Assembly (NCBI GenBank): GCA_019400425.1
Contig: JAFREE010000050.1
Span: 1 to 64,000, forward strand
DNA: 64,000 nt
From: Hymenochaete sp. R1
Lineage: Eukaryota; Basidiomycota; Agaricomycetes; Hymenochaetales; Hymenochaetaceae
Direction: 5' to 3'
Below the pieces are notes generated by a model. The model had not been told where the DNA came from and made no database searches. It was given only the letters and a program-made list of their open reading frames with translations. The stretch's first letter is position 1, and each line of letters begins with the position of its first letter. Made by a program: the position numbers and the translations under genes. Positions 12,901 to 24,880 of the stretch are shown here, piece by piece.

Positions 12901-14244
12901 ACCCGCCGTGGGCCAGCGGTACCGTAGTCCAGCTTCCCCTTTCCCCGACAGTCTCCGCAGCCATACGAAACCCTTTGATTCGGCCTCCGAAGTCTCACTG
13001 GCCTGGTGATTTACCTTCGACGGTCGATGCAACGATTATCGATTGTCGGACGTTCAGGTTGTATCGGGAGCTTCTTCTTCATCTTTGAAACATCGTGCCT
13101 TCGAGCGCACGCCGGTCGAAGAAATCGAAGAAGAGGAGATGACGAGAGGCTCCTGAATGGCTAGTTTCAATACAATACGAGTAGCCTTTTGATGGTAACT
13201 GAACGCGATGGTCGGGGGACTCGAGGGGACGTGGTCACGTGCGTGCGGTCATGTCCGGTAGCAGTCTGGTAGTCTGGTCCTCGTTTGCTCTGATCTGCTG
13301 CGCTGCGAATGGTCCTTCATCGGATTGGTTAGATCAGCCACCCGAGAAGGTCACTTGTGCATGACGAATCAAAAGACTGCATTAGTGATGTTCCTCAACC
13401 CTTCCAAGCTTCCAAACCCCATCTTCTTCTCACAATATCGTGGGACGTAAGAGCTCACCTTTATTGAGCCTTCTATCTTTGCAGAGCCCTCGCCGGCTTC
13501 TCCATGTCCATATCAACCCAAGCCACCAACGGATCTCGCATAAGCCCAACGGTCCGTGCTTTATTTAAACGCAATACAGCTACGAAAGCAGCGTTCGGGC
13601 CGGAGGGAGACTCAGAGCTCGCAGAATGCGCTGCCAGTCGCCGCATTTGTGAAATGGAACTCGAAACTCGAACGTGTAACGTTCTCGACCAATGTGACGT
13701 CGGGTGAATAAGCCCAGGAGAAGGAGTGCGTCTTCCATAGCCCGAGATAGCATTGACAATATTAATGATAGGAATGGGAATTCCGAGCACTAGTTCCGTA
13801 TGCACCAATTGGACCTCTCTGCTGTCGTAGAGTGTTCGATAACTCCGAGGATCCAAATGCTATAAACAAGGTGGGAGAACCCACCTCGGAGCCATAGGTG
13901 ATACTCAACCATATGGATGGGATGTCCCACAGGCAACAGAGAAAAACTTCATGAAGGTTGGATGAGGGGAACTCGAATAAGCCTTTAGTTATCCATCCGT
14001 AGGAACAACGGCGCCTTGTCTGACCGAGTCCAGATGTATACACTTGATAGTTATGGATCCAAACCAGGTTGTCGAAAGATTATTGAACTTGAATAAGATG
14101 TTGACTGACTGCGGACTGAGAAGAGTTGAATCGGCAAAGTCCGCAAAGGGCGCAGATCCCGTCTACTTCCGACGATTCTTCGCCACTCGCTTTCACTTTT
14201 TCCTTCCTTCCAGCCGTGCTCAGACTACTCAAAACCATCATACT
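9909..14244. other. 4.3-kb intergenic region between divergent transporter and haem lyase genes
   Basis: No convincing gene was seen. Frames of up to 135 codons (for example 12681-13088 plus, 13473-13856 minus) overlap each other on both strands, lack motifs and have no sensible splice partners. Short simple repeats occur: (CT)n near 10250-10265 and (GT)n near 10884-10898. The first few hundred bases are the transporter promoter, and the last part is the promoter of the haem lyase gene. Confidence 0.5.
10030..10035 (-). promoter_or_regulatory. TATA-like box of the sugar transporter gene
   Basis: On the minus strand the sequence reads TATAAA, about 120 bp upstream of the ATG at 9908, followed by a CT-rich leader. 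This is a normal arrangement for a strongly regulated fungal gene; no specific activator site was identified. Confidence 0.45.
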
Positions 14245-15235
14245 ATGGGCCAGACATCATCTCAACCGACTCAGGCGGCGACGCAGAAAAGTTCAAGCCC
14301 ACCAGCAGGCTGCCCCATGCATAACACAGCAGCATCCACCCCTCCTTCATCATCAGCACCCGCTCAATGTCCAATATCTCACTCCTCATCCGCCTCGTCA
14401 TCCACAACCCTTGCTGAAAAACAACGCCCTGCTCAGTGCCCCATAGGTCATAGCAGTCCATCAGAAGACACCCCCTTGAACCCCCTTAACCAAATGCCAA
14501 CCCTCTCGCAAGCTCCCTCTTTGAACCAGCAGTCTGTTCTCTCAACGGACCGCACCGAATCCTCGATCCCTAGGGGAGGAGATACAGGTGAAGCGGTCTG
14601 GGAGTACCCGTCACCCCAGCAGTTCCATAACGCGCTATTGAGGAAGGGAATGGAGACGGAGGAGGAAGACGTGGATATGATGGTGCAGATTCATAACTTT
14701 TTGAACGAACGGGCTTGGGATGAGGTGCTGCGGTGGGAGAAGAGGCGTGATGAGTGAGTTCTGTCGTTGATTTGCACCTGGAATTGTGCGCTGATGATAA
14801 TGCATTGTTCTTCAGGTCTGCACAGATTGAATTATCACGGTTCAAGGGTCGCCCAGGGGAGCTTTCCCCCAAGGCACGATTCTGGCTCTTTGCAGGTTGG
14901 CTGCTACCAGCACGGTTTAAGTGAGTTTCAATTCCGTTCTCTTCGTTCTCAACTCGAGAAATGCCGATTGTTCACCGTCGCACTTATATGACAGTACTGA
15001 GCCCCCTTTTGACCGGCACGACTGGGTTGTGAAAAGACGCTCAACAGGGGAGGAGATCCGCTACGTGATCGACTACTACAGCGCACCTCCCGAGCCAGAC
15101 GGGTCACCTTGCTTTTCACTTGACGTTCGTCCGGCTCTCGATAACGTAGGGAGCATCCGGGATCGAATCTATGTTGCGACCGAGGAGGCATGGTCGAATT
15201 GGAAGAATGAGCAGGCTGGTCGGGCCTCGTCATGA
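14245..15235 (+). CDS. CYC3: Cytochrome c haem lyase (holocytochrome c synthase)
   Basis: Attaches haem covalently to apocytochrome c in the mitochondrial intermembrane space. Three exons, 14245-14753, 14816-14920 and 14995-15235, join in frame to give 284 residues, the usual size for this family. The N-terminal third is Ser/Pro/Gln-rich and carries three Cys-Pro haem-binding motifs: GCPMH, QCPISH and QCPIGH. The conserved core follows: [77 protein letters not shown] and [10 protein letters not shown]. The start MGQTSS was chosen over an upstream in-frame ATG because only this point gives the normal N-terminus directly before the CP motifs. It converges with the DUF2408 gene downstream. It could in principle act on cytochrome c1 too; the sequence does not tell. 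Confidence 0.94.
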
Positions 15236-15517
15236 ATGCTTGTTTACAGTGTTGCTTTGCTTGAGTATAAGATACTCGACCCCTACTCATATTTATTTGT
15301 TGCGTTCATTATTTTTAGACTTAAATACATGCATAATACGATGGCAGACGACACATCGCACTTATTAGACTCTAGATACATGGTTTTGGCTAGATATTTG
15401 CCACAGTCGATGGAGAAAGAAACCAGTCCAGCAATGACATAACTCCCTTCCGCAGCATTGTCGTTTCGCTTGCGTGTAAAACAACAACACAACTTTTTAC
15501 ATTCCTGTGATATCGCC

Positions 15518-17518
15518 TCATTCTTCCTCTTCATCCTCTTCTTCGTCATACGCTTCTTCGCCTAATTCATCGTCTTCGCCGTTCTCTTCCGGTTCGTTCA
15601 TTGCTTCCTTCAGCTATGAAAAAACCTTTGAGAAAAACTAAAAGTGAGTGACGACTCGAACATACCATCTCTACCAGCTCATGACATTCGTTCAAGTGGG
15701 CCATGACGATACCCTGTCCCTCCGGTATTCGGCCGTCGGGACCAATGAACTTCCCATCTTTGCGCATAGAATCGATTTGGAAGAGCGCCAGCTGGTACTG
15801 GACGAATGCGTTAGACGACCAGGGTTTAAGCTTATGATAAAAGTGTAGCATACAGGATAGAGATCCCTGGGATTGAAGGGGCCGCCGTGTTTCAGGACCT
15901 CGTTTAGGCACGTCTTGACGGTCGAGAGTTTGTTTGCCTAACACGCGAAAGTTCAGCTTGTGAATTTTACTGGTCGGTGTGATAAGACGCTCACGATGGG
16001 CATAAGTTCCTCAGAGACAGGCTCACTAGAGGATAGCAGGCGGTAAATCAAACCATAACACCGTCGAAGCAGATATAGCAGGACCTTGGAAATGGGTTCA
16101 GCCCACGATCAACACAGGATTTATAAATCGACACACGTATTGGCCGGTTGGCTTTGTCCCCTCCGCATCCACAAACTTCCCATCCACACGCATTTTGTCA
16201 ATCTCCTGTAAGCTGACACTGTAGTTCCAAAGATCCGTCTCTCGCAAACTCCACCGCCGCGTTAACACAAGGTTTTCAAGCTCGGCTCGGATATCGGATA
16301 GACGGTCATATATGGGCTTGAGACTGAATGAGACATGTTTCGACTCCTCGCGTGCTTTGATTTCTTGTGCAATCTCGAAACATTCTTCGAGGAGGGAAGA
16401 GCACGGGGCTTGCGACGTAGGTACAGAGGAGCCTCCTGGGCCCAGAAACTTGCCGTTCTCTCGTTTCCTACATTATCCGTGTTAGTGTATGTATTGGGTG
16501 CTTGAGGCGAGGAAAGATGCTCAACGTGTCAATTTTCCGCAGTTCTTCTTCCAGGGGCTTTAGTTCAGATTTTGAGATGGTCTCCTTCGCTGCAAGCGCA
16601 ACAAGCTGCCGTCGAATCGAGACGAGGCGTTCATGGATAGGTATTAATTCGACAGAGATCTCGGACAATGACTCCTTCATCGATTGAACGATGGCATCTG
16701 GGCACTTGTCAGTTGTGCGAACAGGAGCTTTTGATAATCCACACCTACCACATTCTTTCAGCTGTCGGTCAAGGAGTTTCGTCATGGCCACAGGGTGCTT
16801 TCCGCTTTCCTTATCACTGCGGACTATTTCTTTTAGCTCCGATAAACGATTCTGGAATGGAATTAGATCTGCTTCGTTGTAGACCGCCGACTCGTTCATA
16901 TGATCCAGAAGCCTCTGTTATAGGACTATTTCAGCATCACAAGACAGATATAGTGTAAAGATGCTCACGCGAATAGTTGCAATCTGGCAATATGTAGCCG
17001 GGCATTCTTTGGTCTTCCCGATTGTCAAGAAGAACAACGAAAGGAGACTGAAGGCGTCTGAGAGAGTGGTGTCGACTCTGTTCTTATGCGGCGGTTGCTC
17101 CTCGCGAATGTCATTCAGCTTTGTGACTGAGGGGACAAAGCTAAGTATATGCCAAGCATAGATGCATCTTGGCATGCATTCGACTCACCTTGCTTCACAA
17201 TCTGCTGATAGATAGAGAGGACATCTGAGGCCTTGATGAATTCTCCCCTGTCCTTTTTTAGAACAGTAAGGCGGTTCCGGATGCTGCAAAGAAAGTCGGT
17301 CAGTGCGTGAAGACCCATACAGTTAAGCGAGAGGGTAAACCGAAGTCATCGTAGGCTGCGCGGGGGACGGGACGAGAGACAGAGCGCTGCATTTGCTTAC
17401 TTTATGAGCGATTCGAGAATTGGAAGTTCTGTAGAGTAGGCGAGATCCTTTACTCAGCACTCGATAAACGGCACTTAGATCAGCGATCGTGCTCACCTTC
17501 TTGAGGAACGGGCTCCAT
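15518..17518 (-). CDS. DUF2408-family protein with repeated GKF modules
   Basis: Fungal protein of unknown function. It starts MEPVPQE, with the first exon only 22 nt, then ELPILESLIK, then IRNRLTVLKKDRGEFIKASD. The body repeats a module made of a long helix (LIPIHERLVSIRRQL, LKPIYDRLSDIRAELE) followed by a loop of the type MRxDGKFxxxxGxxPxGQ. I see KRENGKFLGPGG, DKMRVDGKFVDAEG and DSMRKDGKFIGPDG, about 200-600 bp apart on the DNA. The C-terminus is a short acidic tail, EEAYDEEEDEEEE, ending at a TGA (15518-15520). This module is what PF10303/DUF2408 describes; the assignment is from memory of the pattern. There are many short introns, and the exons around 16900-17300 are the least certain. 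No catalytic residue is evident. It converges with the haem lyase gene. Confidence 0.8.
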
Positions 17519-18203
17519 CCTAGCATGGATATAGACGTTGAAAAGAGAGCTATACACAAGTAATGAGCGACCTTATGCGGTGCACTTCACTCGGAGCGGA
17601 GCAAAATGTGCCGATAGAGTGTTTGTGGTGGTCAGAGAAAGACCTGGAGTGAATGCATCTCGAATTCGCGTCGCGTGGTACGCCGCGGATCCTAGTCTTT
17701 GATTCTTTGTGGGTCCATCCTTTAATAAGTGAGACTGGGTCTTGGAAACTGAACTCGAAAACCGTTCCAATTTCATAGTGCTAGTCTTTGATAACTCCAG
17801 AAATACGAAGTCCTTGCAAAGATCGCCCATCCACGCGAAGGATAAGTCTGGCCCTAGAAGCAGTTCATCACCGGTTACACCTAACGAGCTCTGCCAACTC
17901 TGGGCTATGCTAAAATATTCGCTTGTACATGCATGCATATAATGCTCAAACCGTATACATCTTACATCAAGTCACAATTCACTGTCTCATCTTCCAGAAT
18001 AAAAGTATAAAGAGTGAAATAGGCTGCACTTAGCAAGTTAAATGTCATGAATCCTCCAAAAAAAATGTATATCGCGGTTCCCCAAAAGACTCAGATGCCA
18101 ATCATCCACGACGATGCCACTTAAGTCATATCCGACCAAGAGAAAAAGTCGCACATTTTCGAGGTTTGGTAATGATCGTGGATCGGATAACGTGCGTGTT
18201 GCT
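17519..18203. other. Intergenic between DUF2408 gene and Trk gene
   Basis: Upstream region of the minus-strand DUF2408 gene and 3' flank of the Trk gene. A 121-codon minus-strand frame (17573-17938) has no motif and is not needed for the DUF2408 model. Confidence 0.45.
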
Positions 18204-21200
18204 TCACGACTGAGTCATCATCTCTTCAACGTAGTTAACATCTCTTGCTTTCTCTTTGCCTTCCGCTCCGGTTATCACGTTCGATCCCTGAACGGAATCA
18301 CCATCGCGTTCCGTACTCAGCGTTTTCTTGTATTCTTGAGGCAGAATAACGGCACGATCGATAGCATTCGGTAGCCCGCGATGCCTGCCGCGCAGCAAGA
18401 CGAGGCACACGATGAGCTTGGATAGCGGAGTAAGCGATCCCGAGAACGAGAAATTCACCTTTGGAAAGGGGTGGTTATTGCCTGGGATCAGTGCATGATT
18501 ATGGAAAGCGTACATTTGGTATTCCGATACTTAAGCCGACTGTGCCATAAGCTGAGACCAGTTCGAAAACTGTAGACGGTCAGGGCTAAGCTACGAGTAG
18601 ATATAGGTCTGACCTACCAACGGAAAAGACGGTGAAATATGCGAAGTTCCCCTCATTTTGTATCTTTCCTCGCTCAATGATACAGATCGTAAACAGGGCT
18701 AGGCATAGCCACCACATGTCTAATACGCAGTCAGCACTTACTTTAATGATGGATACGAAAGCATACCAAATGCTAACTGTCGCCGAACATGCCATGTAAG
18801 ATATCGGCTCCAGACTGCTACGCATGGCCCCTCAGCGCTGGGCTCTTCGTCTTCGTCCTCATCTTCGTAAACTCCTAGCGTCTTTTCCTCGTAAACGTTA
18901 GTCGATCGGACACTAAAGATAGTTGATCAGGTGAGAGATCTGGCTGATCATGCCGATTCGTACCTCATAGCTACTGGATCTGATTTTACTGTTCAATGAC
19001 GGTATACCGTATGTGAATATCCATACTTACAAGCACTGATGTACATCATCAATACATATAAAACCCTGAAATTTCAAGTTAGCTGCGTATATTCACATGG
19101 AATAACTTCTTACAGAACGGCCGGCGCGAGCTCGGAGACTGCGACTGTTGCAAAACCAGAAGTTCGAACGCAAATCGACTGAAGAAACCCAATTGCGAAT
19201 CGGACTCCGAGAGGTATGGCGTCGAAGTAAGTGCTACCAATGTCCAGGATGAGGAAGAATAGCCAATCGACCGCACTGTTATGCCACAATAAGTCTGAGT
19301 TTCATTCTCATGCATACAGCCACATTTCACGTACTTCATAGCGATCAATACAATCAGAAGGGACCAAGTCTGATGGGACGGAAAGAGATAGACGAAGCAT
19401 CTCCTCGGATGATCGAGTAAAAAGTGCAGCGTTTCATTTAAACGTGAATCGCGAGGGATGCACTTTGTAATAAGCCAACTATATGAAAGCCTTAGAACAC
19501 GACCCTTATTATCACGTTGGCAATACCCTCACATGAGTAAACGAAGGCTGGGAACCAAAAATCGTTAGTCTAGATCGAGTACTTTGAATTTTCACTTACA
19601 AAATGGGCTTGAAACGTTTCCAATTAGTGAGGAAGTCCGGGAGTGCATGATAGAGAACTCACATAAGCAGTATTCCCAGCAAGTACAAGGAATGCCACCA
19701 CAAAAATCATCGGATACGCCTCTTGAAAGGGGACCATCGACTGATCCACCAACGACAAGCCGCAATTCCCGAAGGCCGACAGGATCTGAAAGGCAGAGAA
19801 CCAAGCCGGAGGTACAAAGCGATGCAAGCTCGGTGGCTCAAAATCGCTGCGCCATCGTGAAATCGACATGTACGGCGTAATTATTACATAGGCAGCCAGC
19901 ATGAGACCGAAGAAATACTGACATTTCCCCTTTCAGCATACATTGAACTACTAACGAAAACAGACTTACAAAGGCAACAATCCAAAGTAACGACGTTAGA
20001 GCCCGGTATTCCACACCTCCTAGTTCCTGAAGCTGTTCATTAGTGAGCATCTCGAACTTTGAGTTCCTCCCGATGACGGCGTCGAAGGAAAGATACGGCG
20101 GACTTTGTTCTCGTTCGCCTTGTCCATTCGCACCCACGAACGTTTGGGATTGAGGCATAGTGAGTGTCCTCGCTAAACGCTGCTCAGCTGAAGGAAAGAA
20201 CTTCTTCAAAAGCCGGAGTAAAATATCGGTCGGGTAAGGAAATCCTCCGAAGTTGCTGTTCATGTCAGACACTCGTGGGTTACTGTTCGACTGGGACCCT
20301 TGAGATTGTCTTGTTGTAACCTGTCTCGTAAGAGGCACGCCTCCTTCGGGAACGAAGCCTAAACGTAGTTTATGAAAGGAGGTCGCGGCCATATAGGAAA
20401 GAAAGACAATGTACTTCGGTCGTCATGCACTACGGAATTAGGGTGCTGGGTGTGTCTTCTGCGAATATCATGCGTTGGTACTTTGAATTCGATCGTCGTT
20501 GCGTGTCCCAAAGCCACGCTAGAATCCGAAATTCCTTTTTGAAAGATCGAAGACCTTGCTGAAATGGGTATACCGGGTACTTCTGAAGATCCATGATCTA
20601 TTTCGCTACTGGTCGATGATTCTCCTACTTCATTCACCGGGCTATGGTACAAAATGTGATAGATGACGTTTCGCAGAGATTTTAAACTTACCCGTGTGGA
20701 TGCTGCGGAGATTCTGTAGCATAAACAGACGTATCTCTCTGCTGGTGAGTGGGTGTAGACACACTGTCTTGTGATACCCATCCGTTTGGGTCAACAGGCT
20801 TGGGTTCAACGTCCATTCGGCGAATCATTTCTGGACGTATCTTGCGCCCGGCTTTCTTCTTGTAAAGGCGCAAATGTACATTGTCTGCTTTCCCAGGCTT
20901 TTCATCTTCTGGGGGGTTACTGCTATTCTCTGGGATAGGCGCCAGAGGACCATTTCGATGACGATGATGGGTAAAGACCTGCGACAGGCGTCTTGAGAAG
21001 GATACTGGTTGTGAAGCCGATCCTCTTTCATCACGGGCCTTTCGTCTCGCCATTTCTGCCTCAATCATGTCCGCGCATGATTTGACAAAATACCGCCTGA
21101 AGCCACTTTAAGGCGTACGACCCGATAAAAGAGCTGATATTGCGTACCTCCTGATATAAACCATAACCCATGAGACAGTCACCTTGATACACGACATTCA

Positions 21201-21655
21201 AATTTCAGGGGAGCAAATACGGCTCAAATTTAGGCGTACCACATTTCCTAAGACAATCTGTATAGCAAGAAGAGCTTGTTGGAATCCGGTGAGGGAACTT
21301 AGGTCAAGTGTGGCAAGACCTGTCATAGTTATGGCACTGACACAGGAGAATAAGGAATCGATATAGCTGATGCGCGTTGCGCCGTTAGAAGCATAAAAAA
21401 TCACAGAAAAGATGAGGGGTATGAAAGTGCTGTAAGGAGGTCAACAATTATTTTAAAAATAATGATTCCAACATTTACTCACAAAAATAGAAGATGTATG
21501 CGAAAAAAGTTAAGGTTGCGCCATAAGAAAGGCCAGAGGGGAACCATGGCTTGCTTGACGAACAAACACTTTTGAGCGAGCGCGTGCTTGACAGTACTGT
21601 CTGGGGCGAAGGACGGAGGAGCGAAGTGAAGACAGCTGTTGCAGAGCATGGACAT
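18204..21655 (-). CDS. TRK1: Trk-type potassium transporter
   Basis: High-affinity K+ uptake at the plasma membrane. The four selectivity-filter-like loops of the Trk/Ktr fold are all present in order: CVSAITMTGLATLDLSS (P1), LSAFGNCGLSL (P2), VRTSGFATVAVSE (P3) and VSAYGTVGLSIG (P4). The start MSMLCNSCLHF leads into the first membrane segment with RNLNFFRIHLLF. Between M1 and M2 lies the long hydrophilic cytosolic loop typical of fungal Trk, about 250 residues, with a basic part (FTHHRHRNG, RLYKKKAGRKIRP). Then come ISRWRSDFEPP, LLDHPRRCFVYLFPSHQT and NVYEEKTLG with a DEDEDEEP acidic patch. The C-terminus contains LSKLIVCLVLLRGRHRGLPN and AIDRAVILP. More than ten short introns; all junctions checked keep frame. 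The gene appears intact. It shares a 1.1-kb divergent promoter region with tropomyosin. Confidence 0.93.
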
Positions 21656-22759
21656 TTTTCAATAGTTCAGGACTCCTGACAGTGCGCCGCGAGACAGACG
21701 GGAGGCGATGCAAGCGGTGTCCGTCATCGTCGGCATAGAATTTCCGATCCAATACACAAGCAATTTCTAGAATCAATGGCGATAAGTGAGCAAAATGGGC
21801 TCAGACTAAGCTGGAATTCAAGCGATGATAAGGATGAAAGTAGATGGCCAATCATGAGATGCACGAGCCTTCTGGCATTCAAACATAATGCAAATGGAGA
21901 ATCATAAATGGACGATAAAAGCATGCTGGGGGCCTTGGGGGCGGCATAAACAAAGTGGACCGTGAAACTTACCGAAACTCCTTATGGTTTATTGACGTCC
22001 TTTAAGGTCGTCCAGATTTCGCGCACCGTTGATTTCTAGGCGCTGATGGCGATGTCTCGAGTTCCGGGCAATCCAATGTACACGAGCGCGCTTGAAGACC
22101 TAAAAATAGCGGGAGGAACGTTGAAGAAATACAAATAGATCGTAAACTTGAATCGACGAATGGTCTCGAGTTTTTGTCGACGATGGAGCATTCAGTCTGT
22201 TAAAACCCCCTCTACAAAAAATTCCACTGCCGTTGGTTGATTACCGTGCTAGACGGGGTTGGGGACAGTAATGCCTTTCAAGCTCATCTATCCTGCAACA
22301 CATCTCCTTCAGAGTTGCGTATCCTTGCGTGGCATTACCACGCTCCTATCGTATGCACGTTTGGGAGGGGGCGGGGGTTAGCAGGAGCTGAGGGTAGATA
22401 AGCGTGATTGGCACAACAGAGCTCATATATCATAAGCGTTGACGGCTTTGCACTTAAGGCAAATTTGAATGTCTTGATTTTGCGCACAAAAGACGAACGG
22501 GAAAAAACCGGCATCTCACTTAACTTTACGCTGGATGATCTGACCGCGGTGGTCAGAGAAGGACCTTAACAGAACAGACTTTTGAGCGCATTGCTCGGGG
22601 GAAAGCGAAGTGTCGATCACTCTGTCTCTCACTCGCAGCTGTCTGTAAAGAGAGTCAGAGTCAAGACGCGCCCGCCCTTACCCAAGTTCAACCATCTCCG
22701 TCCTCTATACGTCCACCAAACACCATCTGTCATCGTTTTATTTACGCCATACACGCACC
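21656..22759. other. Divergent promoter region, Trk gene and tropomyosin
   Basis: No gene frames are supported. The segment separates the minus-strand Trk gene from the plus-strand tropomyosin gene and must hold both promoters. I did not identify a specific factor site with confidence. Confidence 0.5.
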
Positions 22760-23450
22760 ATGACCGACAGAATTCGAGAGGTGAGAGCAATCGTTGAACC
22801 CGAGGTGGATGACGCGTCTGATCACTTTCGTGCCCCAACCTTTGTATCCCTTAGCGTTTGCAAACACTCCGCGCAGAGGCTGACAACGCGACGTTACGCG
22901 CGGAAGAAGCTGAAGCGAAGGTGAAGAAGTTTGAACAGAACCTCCTGGAGAGGGAACAAGAAATCAAGTCGCTCGAAGTCAAGAATGGCGTGCTCGAGGA
23001 CCAGCTTGAGAAGACAGAAACTAAGCTGAAGGATGCGAAGTCGGCTATGAATGAGGGTGAGCAGAGCAAGACAGAGAATCAGAACTTGGAGCGGAAGATC
23101 CAGCTGCTCGAAAGTGAGCTTGATCAGGCGGAGGCAGCGGCTAAAGAACAGAGTGAACGGTAAGCGCGTCGCGTTTCGCTCGTGTCTCGTTTGGGTGATT
23201 GAATTGTCGTATTTTATCCTTTGCAGATTCCGCCAGGTAGACGTCCGTGCAGAGCACTTTGAAAGGCAGGCAAAGAGCTACGAGAAACAGCTCGCAGACC
23301 TGGAGGAGAAATACGAGGTATGCTTCGTTGTCGTGTGGACGCATATAGTCTTATCTGATCTAACATCGCGTTCATCAGGCAACGAAGTCGGAGCTCAAGA
23401 AAATCAAGGAAGAGTTCGAGGAGTTCGAGAAACAAGTGGACAGCATTTGA
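22760..23450 (+). CDS. Tropomyosin
   Basis: Coiled-coil dimer that polymerises along actin cables and the cytokinetic ring. Four exons, 22760-22780, 22855-23159, 23227-23317 and 23379-23450, join in frame to give 162 residues, matching the roughly 161-residue size of fungal tropomyosins. The first exon encodes only MTDRIRE. The rest is one continuous heptad coiled coil rich in Glu, Lys, Ala and Gln (LRAEADNATLRAEEAEAKV, LEVKNGVLEDQLEKTETKL, ELKKIKEEFEEFEKQVDSI) with no proline or glycine breaks in the core. The start follows a CACC context directly before ATG. It is divergent from the Trk gene and convergent with MsrB, 289 bp apart. No other soluble coiled-coil family fits the size and C-terminus better. 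Confidence 0.9.
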
Positions 23451-23739
23451 TCTGTTCGTATGCCTTTACGCATCCCTTTGCGATGACCTTGGCCTGATTT
23501 ACCATCTATGTCGATGTCACGCCTTGCATGTGCGCCGTCCTATCCACCGTCCTTCGTCTACGTTCCTTCCTTCTTTCTTTCTTTAATGAACTCTGGTATC
23601 CCTGTACATCATTTTTCTGACGTTTCAGTCCCTTAACACAAATCAATGTACAGACCAGTCTTGGATCCACACAGCTCGCACTCTTTATCTTACATGTTCT
23701 CTACAAATTCAGATCTTCATCCCAAACTCCCACAAGAAA

Positions 23740-24459
23740 TCAACCGCCCTTCTGGAAACTACCGTCTTCACCCTTAAAGCTAAGAGAAATCGAGTTCACG
23801 CAGTGTCGTTCATCGGCTTAAAATGCGGCGTCAACGCAATAATACAGAAACTTCTAGTGATACTCACTGGGTGTATCAAAACCCTCTCCTTTGAAAACAT
23901 GTCCTAAGTGACCTCCGCAGGCAGCGCAAGTGATCTCGGTTCGTGTCATAAACAACGATTTATCGTCGTGCCTATTCACAGCGCCAGGAATTGCTATGCA
24001 GTGTAACAATGAGTATTTGGACGTCGCTGCAATGCGAAAAAAAAGTGTACCGTCAAAGAAAGCAGGCCACCCGCATCCACTCTTGAACTTAGTCTTGCTG
24101 ACATACAATGGGGCATCGCAGGCGGCGCAAGTGTACACGCCCTCGTCGTAGTGTCTGTCGAACTTGCCTTTCCCTGGAGCCTCTGTGCCCTTCTGTCTTA
24201 TCACCTTGAACTGAAACGCATAGATAAGGCCCGGCTTTACACATGCGCACCCAATTAGTGAGAGGAAGGGACGAACCTGTTCGGGGCTGAGGACTGCTTG
24301 CCATTCCTCTTCTGGCTTCTGCCTGCTTGAGACAGGTAATGCTTGGGCGGCTTCGGATGTCATGTCTCTCTTTAGCTGGGTAGGTATGAACAGAGTTTGG
24401 GTTGCAGTAAGAGCCCTTGGGAGGATATTGCGTAGGTATATAGCTGAATGGCGGAGCAT
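23740..24459 (-). CDS. Methionine-R-sulfoxide reductase B, probably mitochondrial
   Basis: Reduces the R-epimer of methionine sulfoxide in proteins. The ATG at 24459 starts MLRHSAIYLRNILPRALTAT, an Arg-rich, acid-poor presequence typical of mitochondrial import. An internal MTSEAAQ, about 35 residues later, could start a cytosolic form. The catalytic domain shows both zinc CxxC pairs, TCAACDAPLY and TCAACGGHLGHVF, the segment FKSGCGWPAFFDG, and the reducing-end motif ERHCVNSISLSF with the catalytic Cys. Introns interrupt the gene after LSPEQ, after FFDG and after GFDTP; the last exon encodes DERHCVNSIS and ends at a TGA (23740-23742). It is divergent from Tim44, with 354 bp between starts. 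Confidence 0.92.
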
Positions 24460-24556
24460 TGACAACCGCTCGAGCCCGTACCGCTGTGTTATTCAGCACG
24501 TGGGATCTTATTAATCGGGAGTTGCTAGGAGTCCGGAAGTCAGGTATACCGTTGTA

Positions 24557-24880
24557 TTACTGCGCCGAGTATAGCTTGGCAAAGAGACCTTTTAACCATT
24601 CACCAGTGCCTCTCTGAACCAATGCAGTAGATGGATCAAATGCAAATGTGAACATGGGGAACGGTCCGGGAGGGAGGAACGCCTGACTAGGTTGGCTTGC
24701 CGGCACGACGCGGGCGTCGATCTGCTGTCGGATTTGCCGCGACTTTTCGAGCTCATTTCTTTTTGCCTTCGCGTCAGCGTCATCGGCCACCAGTCTTAGG
24801 CTCACTTCATAAAATGCTCCCTCGTCACCTCCGCAAATCAACGGTACTCTTCCAAACAGCTGTTCGGAGTAGTAGACCAT
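24557..24880 (-). CDS. Possible small ORF in the MsrB-Tim44 promoter region (doubtful)
   Basis: An uninterrupted 107-codon frame starting with ATG (MVYYSEQLFGRVPLICGG) and ending LYSAQ fills the divergent promoter. It contains a charged helix (KAKRNELEKSRQIRQQIDAR) and an aromatic stretch (GPFPMFTFAFDPST). Its first 67 bp overlap the Tim44 start on the other strand. I do not recognise it, and it may be a chance frame; its composition is, however, protein-like. Confidence 0.22.
   Translation of the reverse strand: MVYYSEQLFGRVPLICGGDEGAFYEVSLRLVADDADAKAKRNELEKSRQIRQQIDARVVPASQPSQAFLPPGPFPMFTFAFDPSTALVQRGTGEWLKGLFAKLYSAQ

Noticed and set aside
12681..13088. 135-codon plus-strand frame in the 4.3-kb gap
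   Set aside because: It competes with equally long antisense frames and has no motif, conserved start context or introns.
14044..14244. Upstream in-frame ATG extension of the haem lyase
   Set aside because: It would add 67 residues with no family resemblance before MGQTSS, which matches the normal N-terminus; it is probably 5' UTR.
17573..17938. 121-codon minus-strand frame as the N-terminus of the DUF2408 protein
   Set aside because: It cannot be joined sensibly, while MEPVPQE at 17518 gives a continuous spliced frame into the first helix.
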